DNA of 64,000 bases from Flavobacterium psychrophilum (GTDB lineage Bacteria; Bacteroidota; Bacteroidia; Flavobacteriales; Flavobacteriaceae), in contig CP012388.1 in the NCBI GenBank assembly GCA_001708385.1, positions 1,116,001-1,180,000 on the forward strand, read 5' to 3'. Within the stretch, counting starts at the first letter, position 1. Every line of letters begins with the position of its first letter. The notes under the pieces were generated by a model. The model was not told where the DNA came from, ran no database searches, and was given only the letters and a program-made list of their open reading frames with translations. Below are positions 55,724 to 63,076 of this stretch, piece by piece. The position numbers and the translations under genes were made by a program.

Positions 55724-56827
55724 ATGATAAAGTTTCTCGACCTTCAAAAAGTGAACCTCCTGCATCAGGAGGAGATTGAAAACCGTCTTCTTAAAACCTT
55801 TAGGAGCGGCTGGTATCTTTTAGGTGAAGAGGTAAAGCAATTCGAGAACAACCTTTCAGTTTATATTGGAGCGGAACATGCCATAGGGACTGCAAATGGC
55901 CTTGATGCGCTTCGCCTTATTTTTAAGGCTTACATAGCGATGGGAATAATGCAAGCCGGCGACGAAGTTATAGTCCCCGCTAACACCTATATAGCATCGT
56001 TACTGGCAATTACAGACAATAGTCTTGTGCCGGTTTTGGGTGAGCCGCAACTTTCCAATTACAATATTGACAGTAACCTAATAGAAGAAAAGATTACTGC
56101 TAAGACTAAAGCTATAATGATAGTCCATCTTTATGGTCAGGCCGTTTTTAATACAAGTCTTCGGGGATTTGCCGAAAGGCATAACCTTAAAATTATTGAA
56201 GATAATGCGCAGGCTGTCGGCGCGCAATGGAACGGCATAAAAACAGGTAACCTTGGCGATGCAGCAGGGTTTAGTTTCTATCCCGGTAAAAACCTTGGTG
56301 CCCTTGGCGATGCAGGTGCAGTTACCACCAATGATGCTGAATTAGCAAAAACGATAAGGGCATTGGCCAATTACGGATCGGAAGAAAAATACGTGAATAA
56401 ATACCAGGGACTCAATTCGAGGCTTGACGAAATGCAGGCTGCTGTACTGGACACCAAACTGAAATACCTGGATGCTGAAAATGAACGCCGACGCGAAATT
56501 GCACAATTTTATATTGAGAACATCAATAATCCACTTGTTATTTTACCCGAATGCCCATCGGATAAAGACAGCCATGTCTGGCATCTCTTTGTTATACGCA
56601 CCGCCGAAAGGGACAGGCTGAAGCAATACCTGTTAGATAACGGTATACAAACGCTAATACACTACCCTATACCACCGCACAAACAGCAAGCATATCCTCA
56701 GCTAAATGCATTATCTTTGCCCATTACGGAACAAATACACCGCGAAGTACTAAGCTTACCTATAAGCCCCGTACTTACAGATGAAGAAATTAAAACAGTG
56801 GTTAACACCATAAACAGTTACAAATAA
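55724..56827 (+). CDS. DegT/DnrJ/EryC1/StrS-family sugar aminotransferase
   Basis: 367 residues, normal length. PLP-dependent enzyme that aminates a keto-sugar nucleotide. PLP lysine Lys189 is in [17 protein letters not shown]; also [15 protein letters not shown] and [13 protein letters not shown]. The motif set is close to the FdtB/WecE-like group making 3- or 4-amino-deoxy sugars. It fits as the source of an amino sugar for the glycan block, although no sugar dehydratase is encoded in the window. Four bases upstream of tsaC. Confidence 0.9.
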   Translation: MIKFLDLQKVNLLHQEEIENRLLKTFRSGWYLLGEEVKQFENNLSVYIGAEHAIGTANGLDALRLIFKAYIAMGIMQAGDEVIVPANTYIASLLAITDNSLVPVLGEPQLSNYNIDSNLIEEKITAKTKAIMIVHLYGQAVFNTSLRGFAERHNLKIIEDNAQAVGAQWNGIKTGNLGDAAGFSFYPGKNLGALGDAGAVTTNDAELAKTIRALANYGSEEKYVNKYQGLNSRLDEMQAAVLDTKLKYLDAENERRREIAQFYIENINNPLVILPECPSDKDSHVWHLFVIRTAERDRLKQYLLDNGIQTLIHYPIPPHKQQAYPQLNALSLPITEQIHREVLSLPISPVLTDEEIKTVVNTINSYK

Positions 56828-56830
56828 CGC

Positions 56831-57406
56831 ATGAGCACATCTGATATAAATAACGAAGTACACAACGCTTTTGAAGTCATAAAAAATGGCGGAATAATTC
56901 TTTACCCTACCGATACGGTTTGGGGTATTGGCTGTGATGCTTCTAACCCTGAGGCGGTTAAAAAAATATATGCTTTAAAGCAACGCGAAGAATCGAAAAG
57001 CATGATCGTGCTTATGAATACCGACCGTATGATGCATACCGTATTTAGCCAGATACCCGAAGTGGCATGGCAAATACTGGATCTTTCTGAAAAGCCTACC
57101 ACACTTATACTGGATAACCCGCGTAATGTAGCCGCTAACCTGATAGCTGAAGATAAAACACTGGGTGTACGCCTGGTAAAAGAGCCTTTTTGCTTTAAGC
57201 TGATGGAACGCATGAAAAAACCATTGGTTTCTACATCGGCAAACATAAGCGGCATGCCTACACCAAATTCTTTTAAAGAAATTAACCACCTTATTTTGGA
57301 CGGCGTAGACTATATCGTAAATTTGCACCACGAAAAAATTGCCGCTAAACCATCTACCATTATAAAACTGGGGAATGATTTACAGGTAAAAGTGATACGA
57401 CCTTAA
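56831..57406 (+). CDS. L-threonylcarbamoyladenylate synthase
   Basis: 191 residues of the Sua5/YrdC/TsaC family. It makes threonylcarbamoyl-AMP for the t6A37 modification of tRNA. The signature is GGIILYPTDTVWGIGCDASN (residues about 18-37), with KQREESKSMIVLM, VRLVKEP and STSANISGMPTPNSF. It is the short form without the C-terminal Sua5 domain. Its stop overlaps the next start as TAATG. Confidence 0.93.
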   Translation: MSTSDINNEVHNAFEVIKNGGIILYPTDTVWGIGCDASNPEAVKKIYALKQREESKSMIVLMNTDRMMHTVFSQIPEVAWQILDLSEKPTTLILDNPRNVAANLIAEDKTLGVRLVKEPFCFKLMERMKKPLVSTSANISGMPTPNSFKEINHLILDGVDYIVNLHHEKIAAKPSTIIKLGNDLQVKVIRP

Positions 57407-58836
57407 TGGAAAACAAAACTTCATACAAAGAAGCATTAAATAACAGGATATTTAACATTACCTCTCAAGCAGCTAAAGAACTTAACGTAAACAGTTATGT
57501 TATAGGCGGTTTTGTAAGGGATTTTCTTTTACAGAGAGATTTTAAAAAGGATATCGATATTGTTGCCGTTGGCAGCGGTATTGCCCTTGCCGAAAAAGTA
57601 TCTTCATTATTAGCAAACAAACCTAAAGTACAGGTCTTTAAAAGCTATGGCACTGCCATGCTGCGTTTTGACGATATTGATATTGAGTTTGTTGGTGCAC
57701 GTAAAGAATCGTACACACGCGATAGCCGTAACCCTATTGTAGAGACCGGCACACTGGAAGATGACCAGAACCGCCGCGATTTTACCATTAACGCTTTAGC
57801 CCTGTCTTTATCTGAGGATAATTTTGGTGAGCTGGTAGATCCGTTTAATGGTGTGGAAGACCTTCACAATAAAATTATACGCACTCCCCTTAACCCGGAT
57901 ATTACCTATAGCGACGACCCGTTACGTATGATGCGCGCTATACGCTTTGCGTCGCAGCTCAACTTTACAATTGAGAAAGAATCGCTAAAGGCAATCGAGA
58001 GGAACAAGGAGCGTATTAAGATAATATCGGGAGAGCGCATTGTAGATGAACTGAACAAGATATTAATGTCGGAAGTACCTTCTGTTGGTTTCAAATTATT
58101 ACACCAGACAGGCTTACTGCATATTATACTGCCCGAACTTACCGCACTTCAGGGTGTTGAGGAAGTAGAAGGACAGACCCATAAAGATAATTTTTACCAT
58201 ACCCTTGAGGTGGTAGATAATATAGCGCCTAATACCGATGATGTATGGCTGCGCTGGTCGGCACTTTTGCACGACATCGGTAAAGCACCGACCAAGAAAT
58301 TCCACAAAAAAGTGGGATGGACATTCCACGGGCATGAGTTCTTAGGCGGTAAAATGGTTAAGAAACTGTTTGAAAGGCTACACATGCCTTTGAACCAGAA
58401 AATGAAATTCGTTTCTAAAATGGTTATGCTTAGCTCCCGCCCTATTGTACTGGCGCAGGATATTGTGACCGACTCAGCGGTGCGAAGGCTTATTTTTGAT
58501 GCCGGAGAAGACGTAGAAGACCTAATGATTTTGTGTGAGGCCGATATTACGACCAAGAATCCATCAAAATTTAAAAAGTACCATAACAACTTTAAGATAG
58601 TACGCCAGAAAATAGTTGAAGTTGAAGAGCGTGACCATGTTCGTAAATTTCAGCCGCCTATTACCGGAGAGGAGATTATGGAGATATTCAATCTTAAACC
58701 GGGCAGGGAAATTGGTGTACTTAAAGAAGCAATTAAAGAGGCCATTCTTGAAGGTGAGATTCATAACGACTATGATTCGGCGTATGCCTTTATGATGGAA
58801 AGAGCGAAGAAGTTGGGGTTGAGTGTAGTGAAGTAG
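57406..58836 (+). CDS. CCA tRNA nucleotidyltransferase with HD domain
   Basis: 476 residues, class II nucleotidyltransferase fold. Substrate/metal motifs: GGFVRDFLLQRDFKKDIDI with Asp49 and Asp51, the ERExR-like REIAE-equivalent segment ENVARKESYTR region, and RRDFTINALALSL. The C-terminal part contains an HD motif (ALLHDIGKAPTKK, His289-Asp290), so it may also hydrolyse 2',3'-cyclic phosphates. It adds or repairs the 3' CCA end of tRNAs. One-base overlap with tsaC suggests a tRNA-maturation pair. Confidence 0.92.
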   Translation: MENKTSYKEALNNRIFNITSQAAKELNVNSYVIGGFVRDFLLQRDFKKDIDIVAVGSGIALAEKVSSLLANKPKVQVFKSYGTAMLRFDDIDIEFVGARKESYTRDSRNPIVETGTLEDDQNRRDFTINALALSLSEDNFGELVDPFNGVEDLHNKIIRTPLNPDITYSDDPLRMMRAIRFASQLNFTIEKESLKAIERNKERIKIISGERIVDELNKILMSEVPSVGFKLLHQTGLLHIILPELTALQGVEEVEGQTHKDNFYHTLEVVDNIAPNTDDVWLRWSALLHDIGKAPTKKFHKKVGWTFHGHEFLGGKMVKKLFERLHMPLNQKMKFVSKMVMLSSRPIVLAQDIVTDSAVRRLIFDAGEDVEDLMILCEADITTKNPSKFKKYHNNFKIVRQKIVEVEERDHVRKFQPPITGEEIMEIFNLKPGREIGVLKEAIKEAILEGEIHNDYDSAYAFMMERAKKLGLSVVK

Positions 58837-59170
58837 TTGCGGGTTTAGAGTTGCGGGTTGCCTATGTTACGTGTAAGTTGTCTCTAAGAGAAACGAAATA
58901 ATCTAAACAGAGGTCGACATGCTACAGTTATACTTTCTGCCATTCTGAGCGAAATGAAATGGAGTCGAAAAATCTCAATAGAGAGACTCATCCATCGTCG
59001 GGATGATAACAACACCATTCGAGAAACGAAATACCTAAATAGAGATTGCAACGCTACGTTTCACTACACTCGCAACAGAACCGGTAGCTACAAAAAACAG
59101 ATAGCATCAAACCTGACATATATCATAAAATAGGTTACTGCTTTACCCGTAATTCGCAAAAAATAAAAAA
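58837..59170. repeat. Gene-free interval with degenerate repeats
   Basis: This 334-base gap has no credible gene. It begins with a direct repeat GTTGCGGGTT (58837 and 58851). GAGAAACGAAATA occurs at 58888-58900 and again at 59021-59033, each followed by CTAAA then AGAG. In between, CCATTCTGAGCGAAATG resembles the TCATTCTGAGCGAAG element that is scattered through many Bacteroidetes intergenic regions. I see no promoter or terminator I can place firmly. Confidence 0.5.
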
Positions 59171-60208
59171 ATGAAACTAACCTTTCAAAAAATAACAAAA
59201 ACCGCCCTCATCCTCGTTTATCTTGTAATCGTTGCCGGTGGATTGGTACGTATGACAGGCTCCGGAATGGGCTGCCCTGACTGGCCGAGATGTTTTGGCT
59301 ACTATATCCCTCCAACAGATATTAAAGAGCTTATGTGGTCGCCAAACCACGAATTCAATAAGGGGCAGGTTATTATTAAAGATGAAAAGCTTTGGGTAGC
59401 CAAACAAACTTTTACGACTACCGACACCTATAACCCAGAAAACTGGGAAGTATACACTAAACACGATTACGCCGAGTTTAACCCGCTACACACCTGGGTT
59501 GAATACGTAAACCGTCTTACAGGTGCACTTGCCGGTGTTGCTGTGTTTGCAATGGCTATAGCATCCTTCCGCTTTTGGCGTAAAAAATCGAGCATCATAC
59601 TAATGTCCTGGTTAACGGTATTTATGATGGGTTTTCAGGCGTGGCTTGGCGCAACAGTGGTTTACTCGGTATTAAACCCGGTTAAGATTACCGTACACAT
59701 GGTTGTGGCATTACTAATTGTTGGAATGATACTTTACATCCTGGATAAATCTAAAAACCTTACAGCCACAGCTATTACTTTTAAGCAGGATAAGTTATTT
59801 AAAACACTATTGATAGTATCACTAGCGATAACTTTAATTCAGGTCGTTCTCGGTACAGAAGTACGCCAGTTTGTAGACGAACGCGTTAAGATGCTGGGCT
59901 ATGAGAACATGCACCTAATTATGGACAGCCCACTTGTTACCTTCTATTTTCACCGTACGTTCTCTTTTGTGGTGTTTGGAGTAAACCTTTGGCTATACCT
60001 TCGCAACAGGAAACTGAATCTTGGTTTTTCAAAAACCAATTGGGTACTATACCTGCTGTTGGTAGAAATAGCGTCGGGTATTGGAATGTACTATTTTGAC
60101 TTTCCGTTTGGTATGCAGACAACACACCTTGTTATAGCCTCGGCCCTTTTCGGACTACAGTACTATATGATACTTGAAAGCGGAAGAAAACCACAACATT
60201 TAGCATAG
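59171..60208 (+). CDS. ctaA: Heme A synthase (CtaA/COX15)
   Basis: 345 residues with eight predicted transmembrane helices in two four-helix halves. It converts heme O to heme A for cytochrome oxidase. The signature GLVRMTGSGMGCPDWPRCFG is near residue 24-43, and paired histidine ligands appear in NPLHTWVEYVNRLTGAL, KITVHMVVALL, FYFHRTFSFVV and TTHLVIASAL. An insert of about 60 residues after the first helix (residues 44-105) makes this the long COX15 form. No ctaB in the window. Confidence 0.93.
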   Translation: MKLTFQKITKTALILVYLVIVAGGLVRMTGSGMGCPDWPRCFGYYIPPTDIKELMWSPNHEFNKGQVIIKDEKLWVAKQTFTTTDTYNPENWEVYTKHDYAEFNPLHTWVEYVNRLTGALAGVAVFAMAIASFRFWRKKSSIILMSWLTVFMMGFQAWLGATVVYSVLNPVKITVHMVVALLIVGMILYILDKSKNLTATAITFKQDKLFKTLLIVSLAITLIQVVLGTEVRQFVDERVKMLGYENMHLIMDSPLVTFYFHRTFSFVVFGVNLWLYLRNRKLNLGFSKTNWVLYLLLVEIASGIGMYYFDFPFGMQTTHLVIASALFGLQYYMILESGRKPQHLA

Positions 60209-60281
60209 TTTTACATTTCTCTTACCACAAGTTTAAGAATTTTGAAGGTAACTTTACATTGTAACGAAAAATAAAGAAACC

Positions 60282-60464
60282 ATGCCAAATTCAACTGAAC
60301 TTAAAGGAAACTGGAACGAATTTAAAGGAAAACTAAAACAAAAATATGCTGAACTTACAGATGACGATGTTACCTACGAGGAAGGCAAAGAAGATGAAAT
60401 GTGGGGAAAACTTGAACAGAAACTAGGCAAAGCGAAAAAAGAGATTTTATCTTTATTTCAATAG
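60282..60464 (+). CDS. CsbD family stress protein
   Basis: 60 residues. Typical CsbD sequence: an N-terminal GNWNEFKGKLKQKYAELTDD followed by EGKEDEMWGKLEQKLGKAKK. Small, charged and helical; members are induced by stress in Bacillus and others, but their action is unknown. Its own terminator follows at 60499-60546. Confidence 0.88.
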   Translation: MPNSTELKGNWNEFKGKLKQKYAELTDDDVTYEEGKEDEMWGKLEQKLGKAKKEILSLFQ

Positions 60465-60498
60465 TCTGATTCCTTCAGGGTAACAACCACATATTCCG

Positions 60499-60546
60499 AA
60501 ACTGTTCTATAAGTAGTATTCTGCTTGTCGAACAGTTTTTTTTTTA
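60499..60546 (+). terminator. Rho-independent terminator after the CsbD gene
   Basis: Arms AAACTGTTC (60499-60507) and GAACAGTTT (60530-60538) with an inner helix AAGTAG/CTGCTT, then a run of T. It can also end the converging DoxX-like gene. Confidence 0.8.
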
Positions 60547-60551
60547 TGTCA

Positions 60552-60971
60552 TTACCTCAAGTCATTATTATGTTTTCTATTAAACACCCCACAACTCCAC
60601 AAAGGCCATACAACCAGTAATGGATGCAGGAACAGGCGTGTAAGCCTTAATGTATCGGTATTTAGTCCGAAAGCGTCTACCCTGTTTACATATTGTGCAT
60701 AATTACCCGGAAAGATGGCTACGAAGAATAGCGCCGCCAGCCAGCCAACCGCTATGCGATAACGTGTTAAGAATATCAGTAAAAAACCAAGTGTAATTTC
60801 TACTATTCCCGAAAGTACAACAACAAGGTCATCTTCCAGCGGAACCCAGTCAGGAACCTGGGCAAGGAAATCGGTACGAACAAAAGTAAGATGCCCTGTA
60901 CCGGTAAAAATCAGAAGGCAGCCCAAAAGAATCCTAAAGATGTTTTGGGTTTTAGTGTAAGATGTTTTCAT
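60552..60971 (-). CDS. DoxX-like small membrane protein
   Basis: 139 residues from the ATG at 60971 (MKTSYTKTQNIFRILLG); a longer frame at 61007 adds an unlikely tail. Four hydrophobic segments in the DoxX-like layout; the shared middle is GHLTFVRTDFLAQVPDWVPL. It is a paralog of the next gene with much of its length alike. The family is often linked to redox or detoxification, but the function is unknown. Head of the pair is the other copy. Confidence 0.75.
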   Translation of the reverse strand: MKTSYTKTQNIFRILLGCLLIFTGTGHLTFVRTDFLAQVPDWVPLEDDLVVVLSGIVEITLGFLLIFLTRYRIAVGWLAALFFVAIFPGNYAQYVNRVDAFGLNTDTLRLTRLFLHPLLVVWPLWSCGVFNRKHNNDLR

Positions 60972-61080
60972 AATGTAAGTGATTGGTTTAACCAAAGTTA
61001 GAAACAAATCACTTACAAAATACTGGTTTACAGATTTTTGTCAGATTATCAAAATACTGAATTAAAATTTGTCAATTCTA

Positions 61081-61515
61081 TTAGCGTAATGCTTTTTGCT
61101 TTTTCTTATTAAGTGCTCCCGAGCCCCACAACGCCCATCCTATAAGTACAGGCTGAAAGAACAATCGCGCAAAACGTTTGTTATCGGTATCTAATCCAAA
61201 GGCATCACGATGGTTTTTATATTGGGAGATATTTCCCGGAAACACGGCTGCAAAAAAAGAGGCTGCCACAACGCCTACGGTTTGTCTTTCTTTTTTAAGC
61301 GCAATAATTGAAGCTCCCAATGCTATCTCGGCAACACCAGATAACAATACTGTAGTATCTTTATCTACAGGAACCCAGTCGGGCACCTGAGCCTGGAATT
61401 CTTTTCTTGCAAACGTTAAATGGCTGATACCTGCTGTAACCAACATGGCACCTAGTGCTATTCTTGTAAGGTTTTGGGTTTTGGTATATTGTTTTTTCGC
61501 TGCTGTCTTTTCCAT
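61081..61515 (-). CDS. DoxX-like small membrane protein
   Basis: 144 residues, paralog of the gene just downstream. The shared segment here is SHLTFARKEFQAQVPDWVPV, followed by a similar run of membrane helices and NHRDAFGLDTDNKRFARLFF. It ends with a basic tail (KKKQKALR). The 109-base gap to the downstream copy contains nothing I can support. Confidence 0.75.
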   Translation of the reverse strand: MEKTAAKKQYTKTQNLTRIALGAMLVTAGISHLTFARKEFQAQVPDWVPVDKDTTVLLSGVAEIALGASIIALKKERQTVGVVAASFFAAVFPGNISQYKNHRDAFGLDTDNKRFARLFFQPVLIGWALWGSGALNKKKQKALR

Positions 61516-61595
61516 AATAATCGATTTTATTTAAAGTTACCCACTACTTTTTAATAAGTAACCGACTTTAAATCAACTTTATGAAATACGGTAGT

Positions 61596-62351
61596 TTAGC
61601 CTAGCCATTCCCTGAAATCACCTACACGCTCGCGGCTCACAATAACCTCATCCTCTTTGTAAGTAGGCAAGATTATTTTAAGGCGGGAATTGGTATACAC
61701 TACAATATCTTGAATTGCATTAATAGAAACTATGAACTTTCGGCTAACGCGGTAAAACTTAGTCGGATCCAGTTCGTTTTCTAACTGCTCCAGTGTATTT
61801 TCCAGCAAGTAATCCCTTCCTTCTGTAGTACGAATGTAGGTTCCTTTGTTCTCACTATAAAAGCATTCCGCATCTTCAATATTTATCATTTTAAGGTGCT
61901 GCCCCATTTTAATGGTAAAACGCTGTTTATAGCTTTTCTCTGCCGGATTAGCCAGCATTCGTTTTATCTGGTCAAAATCAAGTGACAGGTTCGGCGCTTT
62001 TGGCTGGCGTGCACTGAATTTGGCAACAGCAGCTTCAAGATCATCTTCGTCTATTGGCTTTAGCAGGTAGTCGATACTGTTCAACTTAAAAGCGCGAAGA
62101 GCGTACTCATCGTAAGCTGTGGTAAATATTACCGCACTATTTATTGTTGTGCTTTCAAATATTTCGAACGAAAGGCCATCAGACAATTGTATGTCTAAGA
62201 ATATCAGGTCGGGATGTTGGTTACTCTTAAACCATTCGATAGATTCCTCTACCGAATGCAGCATAGTATCTGCTTCTATCCCTAGTTTTGATAATTTACG
62301 CTGCAAAAGTCGAGCTGCCGGTTTTTCGTCTTCTATAATTAAAACGTTCAT
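61596..62351 (-). CDS. LytTR-family response regulator
   Basis: 251 residues. An N-terminal receiver domain with acidic pocket (IIEDEKPAARLLQRKL), phospho-acceptor Asp53 in LIFLDIQLSDGL and Lys98 in YLLKPIDEDDLE is followed by a LytTR DNA-binding domain (FTIKMGQHLKMINIEDAECF, RVSRKFIVSINAI). Partner of the LytS-type kinase encoded upstream in the same direction, separated by two 2TM genes. Regulon unknown. Confidence 0.93.
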   Translation of the reverse strand: MNVLIIEDEKPAARLLQRKLSKLGIEADTMLHSVEESIEWFKSNQHPDLIFLDIQLSDGLSFEIFESTTINSAVIFTTAYDEYALRAFKLNSIDYLLKPIDEDDLEAAVAKFSARQPKAPNLSLDFDQIKRMLANPAEKSYKQRFTIKMGQHLKMINIEDAECFYSENKGTYIRTTEGRDYLLENTLEQLENELDPTKFYRVSRKFIVSINAIQDIVVYTNSRLKIILPTYKEDEVIVSRERVGDFREWLG

Positions 62352-62367
62352 TTTTGTTTTGGTTGTC

Positions 62368-62402
62368 GGTTGATGGTTGATGGTTGATGGTTGATGGTTA
62401 AT
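62368..62402. repeat. GGTTGAT heptamer tandem repeat
   Basis: Four perfect copies of GGTTGAT (62368-62395) and one imperfect copy (GGTTAAT), lying 17-51 bases upstream of the response regulator's start and in the gap after the 2TM gene. Confidence 0.9.
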
Positions 62403-62442
62403 AACTGATCACTGTAAACTGATTACTGCTAACTGTCCACCT

Positions 62443-62760
62443 CTACTCCCACTGTTGTTTTTTAGTTTTTTCGCGGTCCATATATTCCTGGATTTTACGT
62501 TCCTCCCAGTTTTTACTTAACAATGAACCTGGTTTAAAAGCGCCTAGCCAATGGCAGAACAAACCAAACCCCCAGAAAAAGGCCAGTGAAAGGTTACTCC
62601 AACAAAAAAAACTCTCCCCGGCTTTTATGTCGGCAATATGCATAACCCAGAGTATTACATTGACTATAATATAAACAATAAGGTGTCTGTAAAATTCCTT
62701 CATTGCTTTTACCTTTTTTATTGCACGGTCAAGCTTTACAGTATCTTTAAATGTTTCCAT
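62443..62760 (-). CDS. 2TM domain protein
   Basis: 105 residues with two adjacent transmembrane helices (FYRHLIVYIIVNVILWVMHI and WSNLSLAFFWGFGLFCHWLG) flanked by charged ends (RAIKKVKAMKEFYRH, WEERKIQEYMDREKTKKQQ). The 2TM domain is a Bacteroidetes module found fused to or beside LytS-type kinases. It is the second stand-alone copy, two bases after the first. It may modulate the kinase in the membrane. Confidence 0.85.
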   Translation of the reverse strand: METFKDTVKLDRAIKKVKAMKEFYRHLIVYIIVNVILWVMHIADIKAGESFFCWSNLSLAFFWGFGLFCHWLGAFKPGSLLSKNWEERKIQEYMDREKTKKQQWE

Positions 62761-62762
62761 GA

Positions 62763-63071
62763 CTATTCGTATTTTGTTCTTTGTTCATCTTTTCTATCCA
62801 TCTTATCCATAAGCTCTTTCAGCTTTCTGTCTTCCCAGTCCCTTCCTAAAAAAGGATAGTAACTAAATGCATTCATAGCATGGCCAATAACACCTACACC
62901 CCATCCCACCATAGAAAACCAAAACCATTGAAATTCGGGCATATATCTTAAGTTCACAAAAATAAGTATCGGCATTACCATCAGATAGCAGGTAAGGTTA
63001 GCATAAAAGCTTTTTATCTCCTTTACTTTCCGTTTCGCTTTGTCGTAAGCAATCTTATCAAAATTTTCCAT
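62763..63071 (-). CDS. 2TM domain protein
   Basis: 102 residues, paralog of the next gene and of the kinase's C-terminal domain. It has charged start KAKRKVKEIKSFYANLTCYL, two transmembrane helices and a charged end DWEDRKLKELMDKMDRKDEQ. It starts five bases after the kinase stop. Function unknown. Confidence 0.85.
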   Translation of the reverse strand: MENFDKIAYDKAKRKVKEIKSFYANLTCYLMVMPILIFVNLRYMPEFQWFWFSMVGWGVGVIGHAMNAFSYYPFLGRDWEDRKLKELMDKMDRKDEQRTKYE

Positions 63072-63076
63072 AATCG

